Shown: positions 1 through 8,073 of the stretch, piece after piece
Numbering within the stretch: the stretch's first letter is position 1
Layout of the letters: every line of letters begins with the position of its first letter
Assembly: GCA_947500525.1 (NCBI GenBank)
Contig: CANMSH010000003.1
Location: 248,001 to 312,000, forward strand
Origin: an uncultured Flavobacteriaceae bacterium
GTDB taxonomy: Bacteria > Bacteroidota > Bacteroidia > Flavobacteriales > Flavobacteriaceae
Reading direction: 5' to 3'
DNA: 64,000 bases
Notes under the pieces: generated by a model
The model's database searches: none
Seen by the model: the letters and a program-made list of their open reading frames with translations, nothing else
Told to the model about the DNA's origin: nothing
Position numbers and translations under genes: made by a program

Positions 1-959
1 TTTTTCCAATGAATAAAAAACGGAACTCTATGTCCGCCTTCATACTCACTTCCTTTTGTACCTCTCATTTCGGCATTAAACCCAGTAATCTTTCCGTTCT
101 TGTAATGGTATCCAGATGAAGTTCCATTGTCTGTCATAAAGATTAAAATAGTATTATCAGCAATGTTCAATGCTTGCAACGTGTTTCTTAGTTTTCCGAA
201 ATTATCGTCAACATTCGTAATCATTCCGTAAAAACGTTTTTGAGTATCCGTTAATACGTCTTCGCTTAAATCTTTGTACATGTCATAATACTCCAAAGGA
301 ACATTATAAGGACCATGTGGTGCATTTGTAGAAATGTATGCGAAAAAGGGTTGTTCCTTATTATTCTCAATGAACTTAGCTGCTTCGTCAAAAAATACAT
401 CCGTACAATAACCGTTAAACTTTTCTGGCTTTCCGTTAACGAAATAGGTATCATCAAAATAGTCATTGTTCCAATAATCTGGTGTTTGTTGAACACCTCC
501 ACCATAATGCATTACTGTTTTCTGAAAACCGCGATCGTGGGCTCTAAAAGGATAATTGTCTCCTAAATGCCACTTCCCAAAGGCTCCTGTCTTATAACCT
601 GCTTCTGTAAACATATCTGCCAAGGTTTTTTCTTCCTCTCGCAATAAAGACCAACCTCCTACGGTATGCCAAACACCGGTACTATTAGCATACCTACCAG
701 TCATTAAAGCAGAACGAGTTGGAGCGCAAGTAGGCCCCACATGAAAATCGGTTAAATGATAACTCTCATCATAAAAACTGTCAATGTTTGGAGTCTTAAT
801 TACAGTATTACCATGCGCACCAATATCACCATAACCCTGGTCATCTGTAATTACCAATATTACATTTGGCTTTTCAATTTGTTTTTTCTCATTTTCAACG
901 TCTTTCTTGCAACTTGTCAAAAGAATGACGAAGAGAACAACTAATTTTATATATTTCAT
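1..959 (-). CDS. Sulfatase, family S1 (3' part beyond window)
   Basis: About 319 codons of a type I sulfatase are visible and the reading frame runs off the left edge, so the C-terminus is missing. The start at 959 opens with a lipoprotein signal (hydrophobic stretch ending LLTSC at about residue 17), so the enzyme is probably membrane-anchored in the periplasm or at the surface. Residues 33-45 carry the metal-binding start of the fold (VILVITDDQGYGD). The signature CAPTR lies at residues 78-82, so Cys78 would be matured to formylglycine. A GKWHLG motif follows near residue 118. Sulfatases of this family remove sulfate esters from algal or host glycans. The substrate cannot be read from the sequence, but the GH29 and L-galactose genes nearby make a sulfated galactan or fucan likely. 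Fold call is firm, substrate open. Confidence 0.93.
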   Translation of the reverse strand, partial: MKYIKLVVLFVILLTSCKKDVENEKKQIEKPNVILVITDDQGYGDIGAHGNTVIKTPNIDSFYDESYHLTDFHVGPTCAPTRSALMTGRYANSTGVWHTVGGWSLLREEEKTLADMFTEAGYKTGAFGKWHLGDNYPFRAHDRGFQKTVMHYGGGVQQTPDYWNNDYFDDTYFVNGKPEKFNGYCTDVFFDEAAKFIENNKEQPFFAYISTNAPHGPYNVPLEYYDMYKDLSEDVLTDTQKRFYGMITNVDDNFGKLRNTLQALNIADNTILIFMTDNGTSSGYHYKNGKITGFNAEMRGTKGSEYEGGHRVPFFIHWK

Positions 960-973
960 CAATTAAATAATTA

Positions 974-1972
974 TTAATATTTTTCCATTGTATTCAACTC
1001 TGGTGAACCTCCTCTATTACCACAACCAGAGGCCACATAAATAGCATCTTTAAAAAGGGCAACACCAGAACCATGTCTTCCTTGTACTAATGAAGAATAA
1101 CTTTTCCATTTCAATGTTTTCGTATTTAATCCTTCAACTTCATTATGGGCTTGTTTTTGTAGTATCGATTCACCTCCAATAACCAAAACATCATTTTTAT
1201 ATAAAATTGCCATGTTACCAGCACGCTCTGTTGGGATATTATTTTTTAAGGTCGTCCATTTATTTTTTTCTATATCGAACACATCAACCTCGCCTATCGT
1301 TTCAGAAAATGTCGCTTTCGGCGCTTTCGATAATCGTCCAGCGAGTACATATATTTTGTTTTTATGCTCGACTGCTTGAAAATGATCTCTCGCTCTTGGA
1401 GCATCAGGTAGTATTTTCCATTCTCCTGTTTTTAGATTATAACTATCCAACCATTTTTTATGACCATCAATATGCCCATTTTTAATACCACATGAGATAT
1501 AAACAAGGTCATCCTTTAAAATATTTCCTGTAGAACCTCTTCTTCTATTTTCTGGAATTTTGTCCCCTTTTACCCATGTATTTGACTCCACATTGTAGAT
1601 ATACACGTGCTCCACAGGAGTTTCTGAAGGATACTTACCTGTTAAGGCTCCTATGATATAAATTTTCTTATCAAATACAATGGGTTGAAAATGGTGTAAT
1701 TCTATTGGTGGCTTTGCACCAACCGTCCATTTTTGTGTTCTTATATTATAAATACTCACATCTCTTATACCTCTACCACCCAAGAGAAAAAACTTTTCAT
1801 CTACGTTTACGAAAGCCGCTTCGTGCCTTGCAACTGGTGTTGAGCCATCTAAACTTTTAACTTCACTCCATGTTTTTTGATATTGACCATCATCTTGTTT
1901 CACTCCTTTACAGGACAGTAGTGCCATAAATAACAGCAATAAGGACAAATTTTTAAACATATTTTTTGACAT
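974..1972 (-). CDS. Kelch-repeat beta-propeller lipoprotein
   Basis: A 332-residue protein with a lipoprotein signal (LLSC at about residues 18-21) followed by repeated kelch-like blades, visible as recurring pairs of glycines and spaced Tyr/Trp (LLGGRG, YIIGAL, YVLAGR, LVIGGES, YVASGCG). Kelch propellers in this setting are often found next to sulfatases and may bind or epimerise sugars, but no catalytic residues can be named here. It lies 14 bases upstream of the sulfatase on the same strand, so the two are probably co-transcribed. Its promoter region faces the divergent SGNH esterase and contains a long inverted repeat. Function beyond a carbohydrate-related surface or periplasmic propeller is unknown. 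Confidence 0.8.
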   Translation of the reverse strand: MSKNMFKNLSLLLLFMALLSCKGVKQDDGQYQKTWSEVKSLDGSTPVARHEAAFVNVDEKFFLLGGRGIRDVSIYNIRTQKWTVGAKPPIELHHFQPIVFDKKIYIIGALTGKYPSETPVEHVYIYNVESNTWVKGDKIPENRRRGSTGNILKDDLVYISCGIKNGHIDGHKKWLDSYNLKTGEWKILPDAPRARDHFQAVEHKNKIYVLAGRLSKAPKATFSETIGEVDVFDIEKNKWTTLKNNIPTERAGNMAILYKNDVLVIGGESILQKQAHNEVEGLNTKTLKWKSYSSLVQGRHGSGVALFKDAIYVASGCGNRGGSPELNTMEKY

Positions 1973-2035
1973 GTAATATTTATATAAAACTACTTATTGT
2001 GACGGTTAATGTTCGTTATTCATGTTCTATTCTGT

Positions 2036-2089
2036 ATATCAAATGTTTTTTCTACGCAAAATTCTCTCTTAGAAAAAGACATTTGATAT
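2036..2089. repeat. Long near-perfect inverted repeat in divergent promoter
   Basis: Left arm 2036-2054 and right arm 2070-2089 are reverse complements over 19 of 20 positions, with a single one-base bulge, around a 15-base centre. Each arm has the core ATCAAATGT followed by a T-rich run. It sits between the divergently transcribed kelch lipoprotein and SGNH esterase. It could be a paired operator for a dimeric regulator or an RNA hairpin; the lack of a T-run after the right arm on the plus strand argues against a simple terminator. Confidence 0.6.
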
Positions 2090-2175
2090 CTATTAAAAAC
2101 TATTTTAACAATTAAAACCTCAGCGCAATACCTATCTTTATGTTAAAATTACTCCGTACACCAATACCTAGAATT

Positions 2176-3276
2176 ATGAAAAACATTCTAACTTATAGTT
2201 TTATATTTCTCCTACTACTAAGTTGCAAGGATTCTTTAAACACAAGTCGTATGATTTCCGTAAATCATATGGACGATACTATTACCTATGAAGGAAGAAT
2301 TGGTAAAAGTAAAGAATATGCAGAAGTCTATTGGTCAGGGTCTTCGATAAAAATAAATTTCGAAGGTTCATCTGTGAGCGTCATTCTTGATGATGAAAAA
2401 GGTGAAAATTACTTTAATGTCATTGTCGATGGTAATCAATCTTCAATTTTAAAATTAAATAAAGGTAAGAGCACCTATACATTAGTGGAAAACATACCAT
2501 TTGGTAAACATTCGGTAGAATTGACAAAAAGAAATGAATGGACCTACGGAACCACATACTTCTATAGTTTTAACATTATGGGCTCAAAAATCTTACCCAG
2601 AGATAAGCAAAAATCTATATTCATTGAGTTTTATGGAGATTCTATTACCACAGGGCATGGCAATGAAGATTACTCGACCGAAGACAGAGCCGAAGGTGAT
2701 GTAACCAATAATTACAATTCTTACGCAGCTATGACTGCCCGCAATATAGGGGCCGAATATTCTTGTATTGCCCGAGGCGGTATTGGTATCATGGTAAGTT
2801 GGTTTAATATGATTATGCCTGAAATGTATGATCGATTGAATCCTAATGACACCAATAGTAAATGGAATTTCTCTGAAAAACAAGCTGATATTATGGTTGT
2901 TAATCTATTTCAAAATGACTCATGGATTGTCAACCATCCTGATCATGTTGAATTTAAAAGGAGATTTAAAAATCAAAAGCCTCAACAAAATGATATAATT
3001 GCGGCTTATGTGAACTTTATAAAAACACTTAGAGCAAAAAATTCAACGGCTCATATCGTATGTCTTTTAGGAAATATGGATATCACAAAGAAAGGTTCAG
3101 AATGGCCAGAATTAGTGCGGAAAGCGACAGCGCAAATAAATGATCAAAAAATTCATCTTTCGGTTGTTCCGTATAAAAATACCAAAGGTCATCCAAAAGT
3201 TGAAGAACAGCGAGCAATTGCAACACAATTAACTCAGTTAATAAATGAAGAAATTGTAGACAACTTAGTGTTATAA
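2176..3276 (+). CDS. SGNH-fold esterase lipoprotein (CE2-like acetylesterase)
   Basis: The frame opens at 2140, but the ATG at 2176 begins a clean lipoprotein signal (MKNILTYSF...LLLLSC), so I take that start (366 residues). An N-terminal beta-sandwich (about residues 25-135) is followed by an SGNH hydrolase domain whose block I is YGDSITTGHG. The nucleophile is Ser156 (168 from the upstream ATG). The catalytic His is in KGHPKVEEQ near the C-terminus. The usual Asp three residues before that His is replaced by Thr. Jelly-roll plus SGNH is the architecture of carbohydrate esterase family 2, where a Ser-His dyad can suffice. Likely role: removing acetyl or similar esters from glycans in the periplasm. 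Substrate unknown. It shares the divergent promoter region with the kelch gene. Confidence 0.8.
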   Translation: MKNILTYSFIFLLLLSCKDSLNTSRMISVNHMDDTITYEGRIGKSKEYAEVYWSGSSIKINFEGSSVSVILDDEKGENYFNVIVDGNQSSILKLNKGKSTYTLVENIPFGKHSVELTKRNEWTYGTTYFYSFNIMGSKILPRDKQKSIFIEFYGDSITTGHGNEDYSTEDRAEGDVTNNYNSYAAMTARNIGAEYSCIARGGIGIMVSWFNMIMPEMYDRLNPNDTNSKWNFSEKQADIMVVNLFQNDSWIVNHPDHVEFKRRFKNQKPQQNDIIAAYVNFIKTLRAKNSTAHIVCLLGNMDITKKGSEWPELVRKATAQINDQKIHLSVVPYKNTKGHPKVEEQRAIATQLTQLINEEIVDNLVL

Positions 3277-3314
3277 ATGATGAAAAAGCTTTACGTAAAA
3301 TTTGCCTTGATCAA

Positions 3315-3348
3315 CGTTAAACAAAATAGGTCTTTGCGTTAAACAAAA
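3315..3348 (+). promoter_or_regulatory. Direct repeat upstream of GH29 gene
   Basis: The 12-mer CGTTAAACAAAA occurs at 3315-3326 and again at 3337-3348, exactly 22 bases apart, which is two helical turns. Same-face direct repeats suit AraC-type regulators such as the hybrid two-component system encoded at 13008-17291. They lie about 165-195 bases before the likely GH29 start. Binding is inferred only. Confidence 0.4.
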
Positions 3349-3511
3349 CGGGCATTTACTGAGTAATCATAATTAGTTTATTAAACATGAAACAGGAATA
3401 AAAAATCATTTGTTGTGTAAAATTCAACATTAGGCTCTTTATAAAAAACAATAAAATAAGAATTTAGCACTGTCAATGATTCATTTGACTTTAAACATTA
3501 AACAAAAATGT

Positions 3512-5053
3512 ATGCATTATTATAGAAAATACTTTTTAATATTATCAACCTTAATATTATTAGTATCATGCGGCACAAAAGAAGATAAAAGAATAGCTGA
3601 ATATGTTGTACAAAAAGATTCGGTTCAAGCAATGTATCAACCAACTTGGGAATCTATTAAAAAGCACTATAAAGATCCGGCATGGTTTAACAATCAAAAA
3701 TTTGGAATTTTTATTCATTGGGGCGTGTATTCTGTTCCTGCTTATGGGTCAGAATGGTACCCCAGAAATATGTACATGGATGAAAACAAATTGAGTGCCA
3801 CTTTAAAAATAGAAAAATCGGGTTCGGCGGCCGAATATTTGCATCATATGAAAACATATGGAACTCAGAAAAAATTTGGATACAAAGATTTTGTTCCTAT
3901 GTTCAAAGCCGAAAAATTTGATGCAGTAGAATGGATTGATCTATTTAAAAAGGCTGGAGCTAGATATGTTGTTCCTGTAGCCGACCACCATGATGGATTT
4001 GCAATGTATAGATCTAATACAACTCGATGGAATGCTCATGATATGGGACCAAAAAGAGATGTTCTGGGAGAACTTTTTAAAGAAGGACGTAATAAAGGGC
4101 TCATCATGGGAGCATCTTCACATTTTGCTTTTAATTGGTCTTTCTACAATAAGAAAGACACATTTGATACTGTAGATCCTGAATACAGTGATTTATACTC
4201 AAAGAAAGGGAAAGACCCTAAAGAACCTGTTTCTGAAGCGTTTAAAAAGCGTTGGTGGAATCGCACTGTAGATTTAATAGATAACTATCAACCAGATATT
4301 TTATGGTTCGATTTTATGTTAGACATGCCAGCTTTTGAAGAATACAGACCTAAAATTGCAGCTTACTATTATAATAAGGGTCTTGAATGGGGCAAAGAAG
4401 TAGTTCTTCAAGATAAGAACTTCAATCATAATGCATTTCCAGAAGGTACAGTGATTTATGATTTAGAAAGAGGTAAGCTTCCGGGCATTAGAAAATTACC
4501 ATGGCAAACAGATACCTCTATTGGTAAAAATTCTTGGTGTCATGTTACTAATTGGGAATCTAAAACAGCCGATCAATTAATTGATGATCTTGTTGACATT
4601 GTCTCTAAAAACGGTAATTTATTATTAAATGTTGGTCCTAAAGCAGACGGAACTATCCCTAATGATCAACAAGAAATATTACTTCAAATGGGAGATTGGT
4701 TAAAAATAAATGGAGATGCAATATATGATACCAAATATTGGAAAGTATATGGAGAAGGTCCTACTGAAGTAAAGAAAGGACATCATTCTGAAGGTCATAA
4801 CAAAGAATTTACTGGTAAAGACATCCGTTTTACTCAGAAAGATGGAAAACTGTATGCCATTCTAATGGCTTGGCCAAAAAACAACCAAGCACTTATAAAA
4901 TCTATTAAAAAGTCTGAACATACCATATCTAATGTTAAAATGCTAGGTAGCGATGCAACATTAGACTGGTCACATGGTGAAAATGGTTTGAATGTAATTA
5001 TGCCTCAAAAAAAGCCTGGCGATTTTGCCTACGTTTTGGAAATCACCATGTAA
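3512..5053 (+). CDS. GH29 alpha-L-fucosidase / alpha-L-galactosidase lipoprotein
   Basis: The frame is open from 3476, but the ATG at 3512 starts a lipoprotein signal (LILLVSC), giving 513 residues. The GH29 catalytic barrel starts with WFNNQKFGIFIHWGVYSVPAYGSEW, written here only as its positions around residues 50-75, and continues through VADHHDGFAMY. The catalytic nucleophile is Asp267 in PDILWFDF (279 from the upstream ATG). The C-terminal part is the usual beta domain. GH29 enzymes release alpha-L-fucose from non-reducing ends; some, including one from a Bacteroides porphyran locus, act on the related alpha-L-galactosides. The catabolic genes directly downstream accept this sugar family. 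The protein is predicted to be outside the cytoplasm, lipid-anchored. Family call is firm, specificity between L-fucose and L-galactose is open. Confidence 0.92.
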   Translation: MHYYRKYFLILSTLILLVSCGTKEDKRIAEYVVQKDSVQAMYQPTWESIKKHYKDPAWFNNQKFGIFIHWGVYSVPAYGSEWYPRNMYMDENKLSATLKIEKSGSAAEYLHHMKTYGTQKKFGYKDFVPMFKAEKFDAVEWIDLFKKAGARYVVPVADHHDGFAMYRSNTTRWNAHDMGPKRDVLGELFKEGRNKGLIMGASSHFAFNWSFYNKKDTFDTVDPEYSDLYSKKGKDPKEPVSEAFKKRWWNRTVDLIDNYQPDILWFDFMLDMPAFEEYRPKIAAYYYNKGLEWGKEVVLQDKNFNHNAFPEGTVIYDLERGKLPGIRKLPWQTDTSIGKNSWCHVTNWESKTADQLIDDLVDIVSKNGNLLLNVGPKADGTIPNDQQEILLQMGDWLKINGDAIYDTKYWKVYGEGPTEVKKGHHSEGHNKEFTGKDIRFTQKDGKLYAILMAWPKNNQALIKSIKKSEHTISNVKMLGSDATLDWSHGENGLNVIMPQKKPGDFAYVLEITM

Positions 5054-5099
5054 TAATTCAGTACAAAATATTATTTGAATTAGTTTTGTTAGATAACAG

Positions 5100-5125
5100 A
5101 GAGCGCATTAGTAATAATGTGCTCT
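5100..5125 (+). terminator. Hairpin after GH29 gene
   Basis: AGAGCGCATTA and TAATGTGCTCT form an 11-bp stem (one G-U pair) with the loop GTAA, followed by TTTAAATT. It lies 47 bases after the GH29 stop and could end that transcript or attenuate entry into the next operon. The following T-run is short. Confidence 0.55.
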
Positions 5126-5168
5126 TTAAATTGATACCAACTATTAAAACCTATTACTTAAAAAACTC

Positions 5169-6176
5169 ATGAAATATATTGTTTGTGAAAAGCCTGGTGA
5201 ATTTCATTTAAGAGAAAAAGAAATTCCTACCAGAAAAGAAAACGAAGCTTTATTGAAAATAAATAAAGTGGGTATCTGTGGCACAGATTTGCATGCATAT
5301 GCAGGAAACCAAGCTTTTTTTACGTACCCAAGAATATTAGGGCATGAATTGGCATCTGAGGTTTTAGAAATTGGAGAAAATCCGCAAGGTATAAAACCTG
5401 GAGACAGCGTAGTAATTATGCCTTATGTTAGCTGCAAGAAATGTATAGCTTGCCGAAATAACAAAGAAAATTGCTGCACCAATATAAAAGTGCTTGGTGT
5501 ACACGTAGATGGAGGAATGCAGGAGCAAATTGTAGTACCAACTACTATTTTACTCAAGTCTAATAACCTTTCTAATGATGAAATGGCAATTGTTGAGCCT
5601 CTAGCAATAGGCGCACATGCAATTCGAAGAGCAGCTATTAAAAAAGGAGAATATATTGTCGTTGTAGGTTGTGGACCTATCGGTATTGGTATTATGAAAT
5701 TGGCCCAAATTGCTGGAGCAAAAGTGATTGCTTTAGACTTAAACGATGATCGCCTAAAGTATGCAAAAGATAAAATTAATGTTGATTATACAGTAAATGT
5801 AACGAAGAACCCTGTTGATGAAATTTCTAAAATCACCAACGGTGACATGGCGACAGCTGTGTTTGATGCTTCTGGTCATAAAGGTGCTCTCGAAGCGGGT
5901 CCTGATTATATGGCTCATGGAGGTAGATTCATACTTGTAGGATTGTCTAAAGGTGAATTACAATATCATCATCCTTCGGTTCATTCAAAAGAAATGACGT
6001 TAATGTGCAGCAGAAATGCCACAAAAGAAGACTTTGAGCACGTAATTAGTATTCTAGATCAGTTTCCAACTGATGCGTTCATAACGCATAACGTTTCTTA
6101 TACCGAAATGATCGATACCTTTGAAAGTTGGTTAGATCCAAAAACTGGAGTCATGAAGGCAACTGTAAATTTTTAG
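5169..6176 (+). CDS. lgoD: Zn-dependent L-galactonate (L-fuconate) 5-dehydrogenase, LgoD-like
   Basis: A 335-residue medium-chain dehydrogenase. The catalytic-zinc region is GICGTDLHA with GHE downstream; the structural-zinc cysteines lie in CKKCIACRNNKENC; the cofactor motif is VVGCGPIGIGI. Long stretches match what I recall of Escherichia coli LgoD/YjjN: HAxxGNQxFFxYPR near residue 42, GVHxDGG near residue 115, AHAxRRAAI, and KGELQ...SRNAT near the C-terminus. LgoD oxidises L-galactonate at C5 to D-tagaturonate. An L-galactonate dehydrogenase is also part of the L-galactose pathway of Bacteroides vulgatus. Here it heads a cluster with UxaA and UxaB, which are exactly the next enzymes of that route. 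L-fuconate (6-deoxy-L-galactonate) is an alternative substrate. Cytoplasmic. Confidence 0.82.
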   Translation: MKYIVCEKPGEFHLREKEIPTRKENEALLKINKVGICGTDLHAYAGNQAFFTYPRILGHELASEVLEIGENPQGIKPGDSVVIMPYVSCKKCIACRNNKENCCTNIKVLGVHVDGGMQEQIVVPTTILLKSNNLSNDEMAIVEPLAIGAHAIRRAAIKKGEYIVVVGCGPIGIGIMKLAQIAGAKVIALDLNDDRLKYAKDKINVDYTVNVTKNPVDEISKITNGDMATAVFDASGHKGALEAGPDYMAHGGRFILVGLSKGELQYHHPSVHSKEMTLMCSRNATKEDFEHVISILDQFPTDAFITHNVSYTEMIDTFESWLDPKTGVMKATVNF

Positions 6177-6221
6177 TGTTTCATCAAAACCTACTGACTA
6201 CAATCACAGAAAATAGATATA

Positions 6222-7874
6222 ATGTTAAAAAAGTATGTTCAAATAGACCCTAAAGACAATATTATTGTAGCCATTACACCACTCGATAAAGGAACAGTAG
6301 CTACAATTCAGGGTATAAATGTTATTCTGAAGGAAAACATTAAACAAAAACATAAATTCGCACTGTATGATTTCGCTGTGAATGATGAAATTTACATGTA
6401 TGGTGTTCTTATTGGAAAAGCAATCGTATCAATACAAGCAGGATGCGCCATTACCATCGATAATGTAAAACATGCTTCTGCCGAATTTAACGATTCTAAA
6501 GAAAAGTTTACTTGGACAGCACCAAATGTTTCAAAATTTAAAAATAAAACGTTCAACGGCTATCACAGAAGTGATGGCAAAGTAGGAACAGCAAACTACT
6601 GGTTGGTGATCCCATTAACATTTTGTGAAAACAGAAATGTCGACGTTTTAGAAGCGGCCCTTTCTGAAAAACTAGGATACGAAACAAAAAAAGACTTTGC
6701 CGTTGATACCGATGCTCTAATCAACAAATTTAAAGAAGGTGCTTCAAAGGATGAAATATTAAAAACACCCATTATCACCACAAAGGAAGAAATGACCAAG
6801 AATAGAACTTTTCCAAACGTAGATGGTATTAAGTTCTTGAAACATGATGGTGGTTGTGGTGGTATTCGACAAGATTCTGAAACCTTGTGTAAATTACTGG
6901 CAGGATATATTAATAACCCTAATGTTGCGGGTGCCACTATTTTTAGTTTGGGTTGTCAAAATGCTCAAATAGAAATGTTGCAAAATGCTTTAGATACTAT
7001 CAATCCTAATTTAGACAAACCTATTCACTATTTAGAACAACAGCAAAGTGAAAGTGAAAGAAAATTAATAGAAGAAGCTGTTAAACATACGTTTCTCGGT
7101 CTAATTGAGGCCAACAAAATTGCTAGAAAGCCTTCTTCCTTAGATAAATTAGTTTTAGGATTAGAATGCGGAGGATCGGACGGGTTTTCAGGAATTTCGG
7201 CAAATCCTGCTTTAGGATATGCTTCTGATTTATTAGTAGCCCTAGGAGGTAGCCCTGTTCTTGCCGAATTTCCAGAATTAAACGGTGTTGAACAAGAAAT
7301 CATCAATCGATGCGAAACAATCGAAGATTCTAAAAAATTCTATGATCTAATGCGCGCTTATTCTGCTGCCGCGGTTGCCGTAGGCTCGGGATTTGAAAAT
7401 AATCCATCTCCTGGAAATATAAAGGATGGGCTTATTACTGATGCGATGAAATCGGCTGGCGCAGCTAAAAAAGGAGGAACTTCTCCAATTACTCAAGTGC
7501 TAGATTATACAGAACAAGTAACCAAATCGGGGTTAAATTTATTGTGTACTCCAGGAAACGATGTAGAATCTACAACTGGTCTGGTTGGCTCGGGATGTAA
7601 CGTAGTTGTGTTTACGACCGGATTAGGTACTCCAACAGGAAATCCTGTCGCTCCTGTTTTAAAAATGTCGAGCAATACTGACTTATATAACCGAATGAAT
7701 GATATTATCGATATTAATGCAGGAACAGTTATTAGTGGAGAAGATACCATTGAATCGATGGGTGAAAAAATAATAGAATATATCATAAAAGTAGCCAGTG
7801 GTGAGGTGCATTCGAAAGCAGTATTACACGGAAATAATGATTTTATTCCTTGGAAACGTGGTGTTTCCCTTTAA
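6222..7874 (+). CDS. uxaA: Altronate dehydratase family UxaA
   Basis: A 550-residue member of the altronate/galactarate dehydratase family with an N-terminal SAF domain (about residues 1-90, containing KHKFALYD) and the large catalytic region from about residue 108 (HRSDGKVGTANYW, GGCGG near 210, SLGCQNAQ, LECGGSDGFSG, GNDVESTTGLVGSGC). Several conserved cysteines fit the iron-dependent chemistry of the family. Escherichia coli UxaA is about 495 residues; the extra length here is mostly an insertion around residues 150-205. UxaA converts D-altronate to 2-keto-3-deoxy-D-gluconate. In the Campylobacter jejuni fucose locus a split UxaA homologue is proposed as L-fuconate dehydratase, so direct action on L-fuconate is possible. 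It lies 45 bases after lgoD and is probably in the same transcript. Confidence 0.88.
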   Translation: MLKKYVQIDPKDNIIVAITPLDKGTVATIQGINVILKENIKQKHKFALYDFAVNDEIYMYGVLIGKAIVSIQAGCAITIDNVKHASAEFNDSKEKFTWTAPNVSKFKNKTFNGYHRSDGKVGTANYWLVIPLTFCENRNVDVLEAALSEKLGYETKKDFAVDTDALINKFKEGASKDEILKTPIITTKEEMTKNRTFPNVDGIKFLKHDGGCGGIRQDSETLCKLLAGYINNPNVAGATIFSLGCQNAQIEMLQNALDTINPNLDKPIHYLEQQQSESERKLIEEAVKHTFLGLIEANKIARKPSSLDKLVLGLECGGSDGFSGISANPALGYASDLLVALGGSPVLAEFPELNGVEQEIINRCETIEDSKKFYDLMRAYSAAAVAVGSGFENNPSPGNIKDGLITDAMKSAGAAKKGGTSPITQVLDYTEQVTKSGLNLLCTPGNDVESTTGLVGSGCNVVVFTTGLGTPTGNPVAPVLKMSSNTDLYNRMNDIIDINAGTVISGEDTIESMGEKIIEYIIKVASGEVHSKAVLHGNNDFIPWKRGVSL

Positions 7875-7983
7875 GTATGAAAAAAAGTTCAATATATGAA
7901 TTAGGATCATTGACCTAAGTAAAGTTGTTGCTAGTGTATCTATCCAGAAAACCAACCACTTTACCTCTTTTCAACATAAATAT

Positions 7984-8032
7984 ATGGGTATAGAAGCTGC
8001 GATAACCTTTAGCTGTAGTTATTACATCCCAT
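7984..8032 (+). other. Nested hairpin between uxaA and uxaB
   Basis: An outer stem ATGGG (7984-7988) with CCCAT (8028-8032) encloses an inner stem ATAAC (8002-8006) with GTTAT (8018-8022), and the structure is followed by TTTTATAG. It sits in the only sizeable gap of the catabolic cluster, 42 bases before uxaB. It may be a weak terminator, an attenuator or a processing site. The stems are short, so chance is possible. Confidence 0.3.
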
Positions 8033-8073
8033 TTTTATAGAGAGAATTTAAAACAAAAATAGTTAACATATTT

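Noticed and set aside
3498..3507. Third copy of TTAAACAAAA near the GH29 start, and another at 6340-6349 in uxaA
   Set aside because: They lack the CG flank and the 22-base spacing, one is inside coding sequence, and the motif is AT-rich enough to recur by chance.
6596..6937. Open frame of 113 codons antisense to uxaA, with similar antisense frames in many other genes
   Set aside because: It lies wholly inside a well-supported gene, has no recognisable domain or signal and no intergenic promoter; it follows from the codon use of the real gene.
7875..8073. Possible tRNA or known riboswitch in the uxaA-uxaB gap
   Set aside because: No cloverleaf or T-loop consensus and no conserved riboswitch core could be found; only the short nested hairpin remains.
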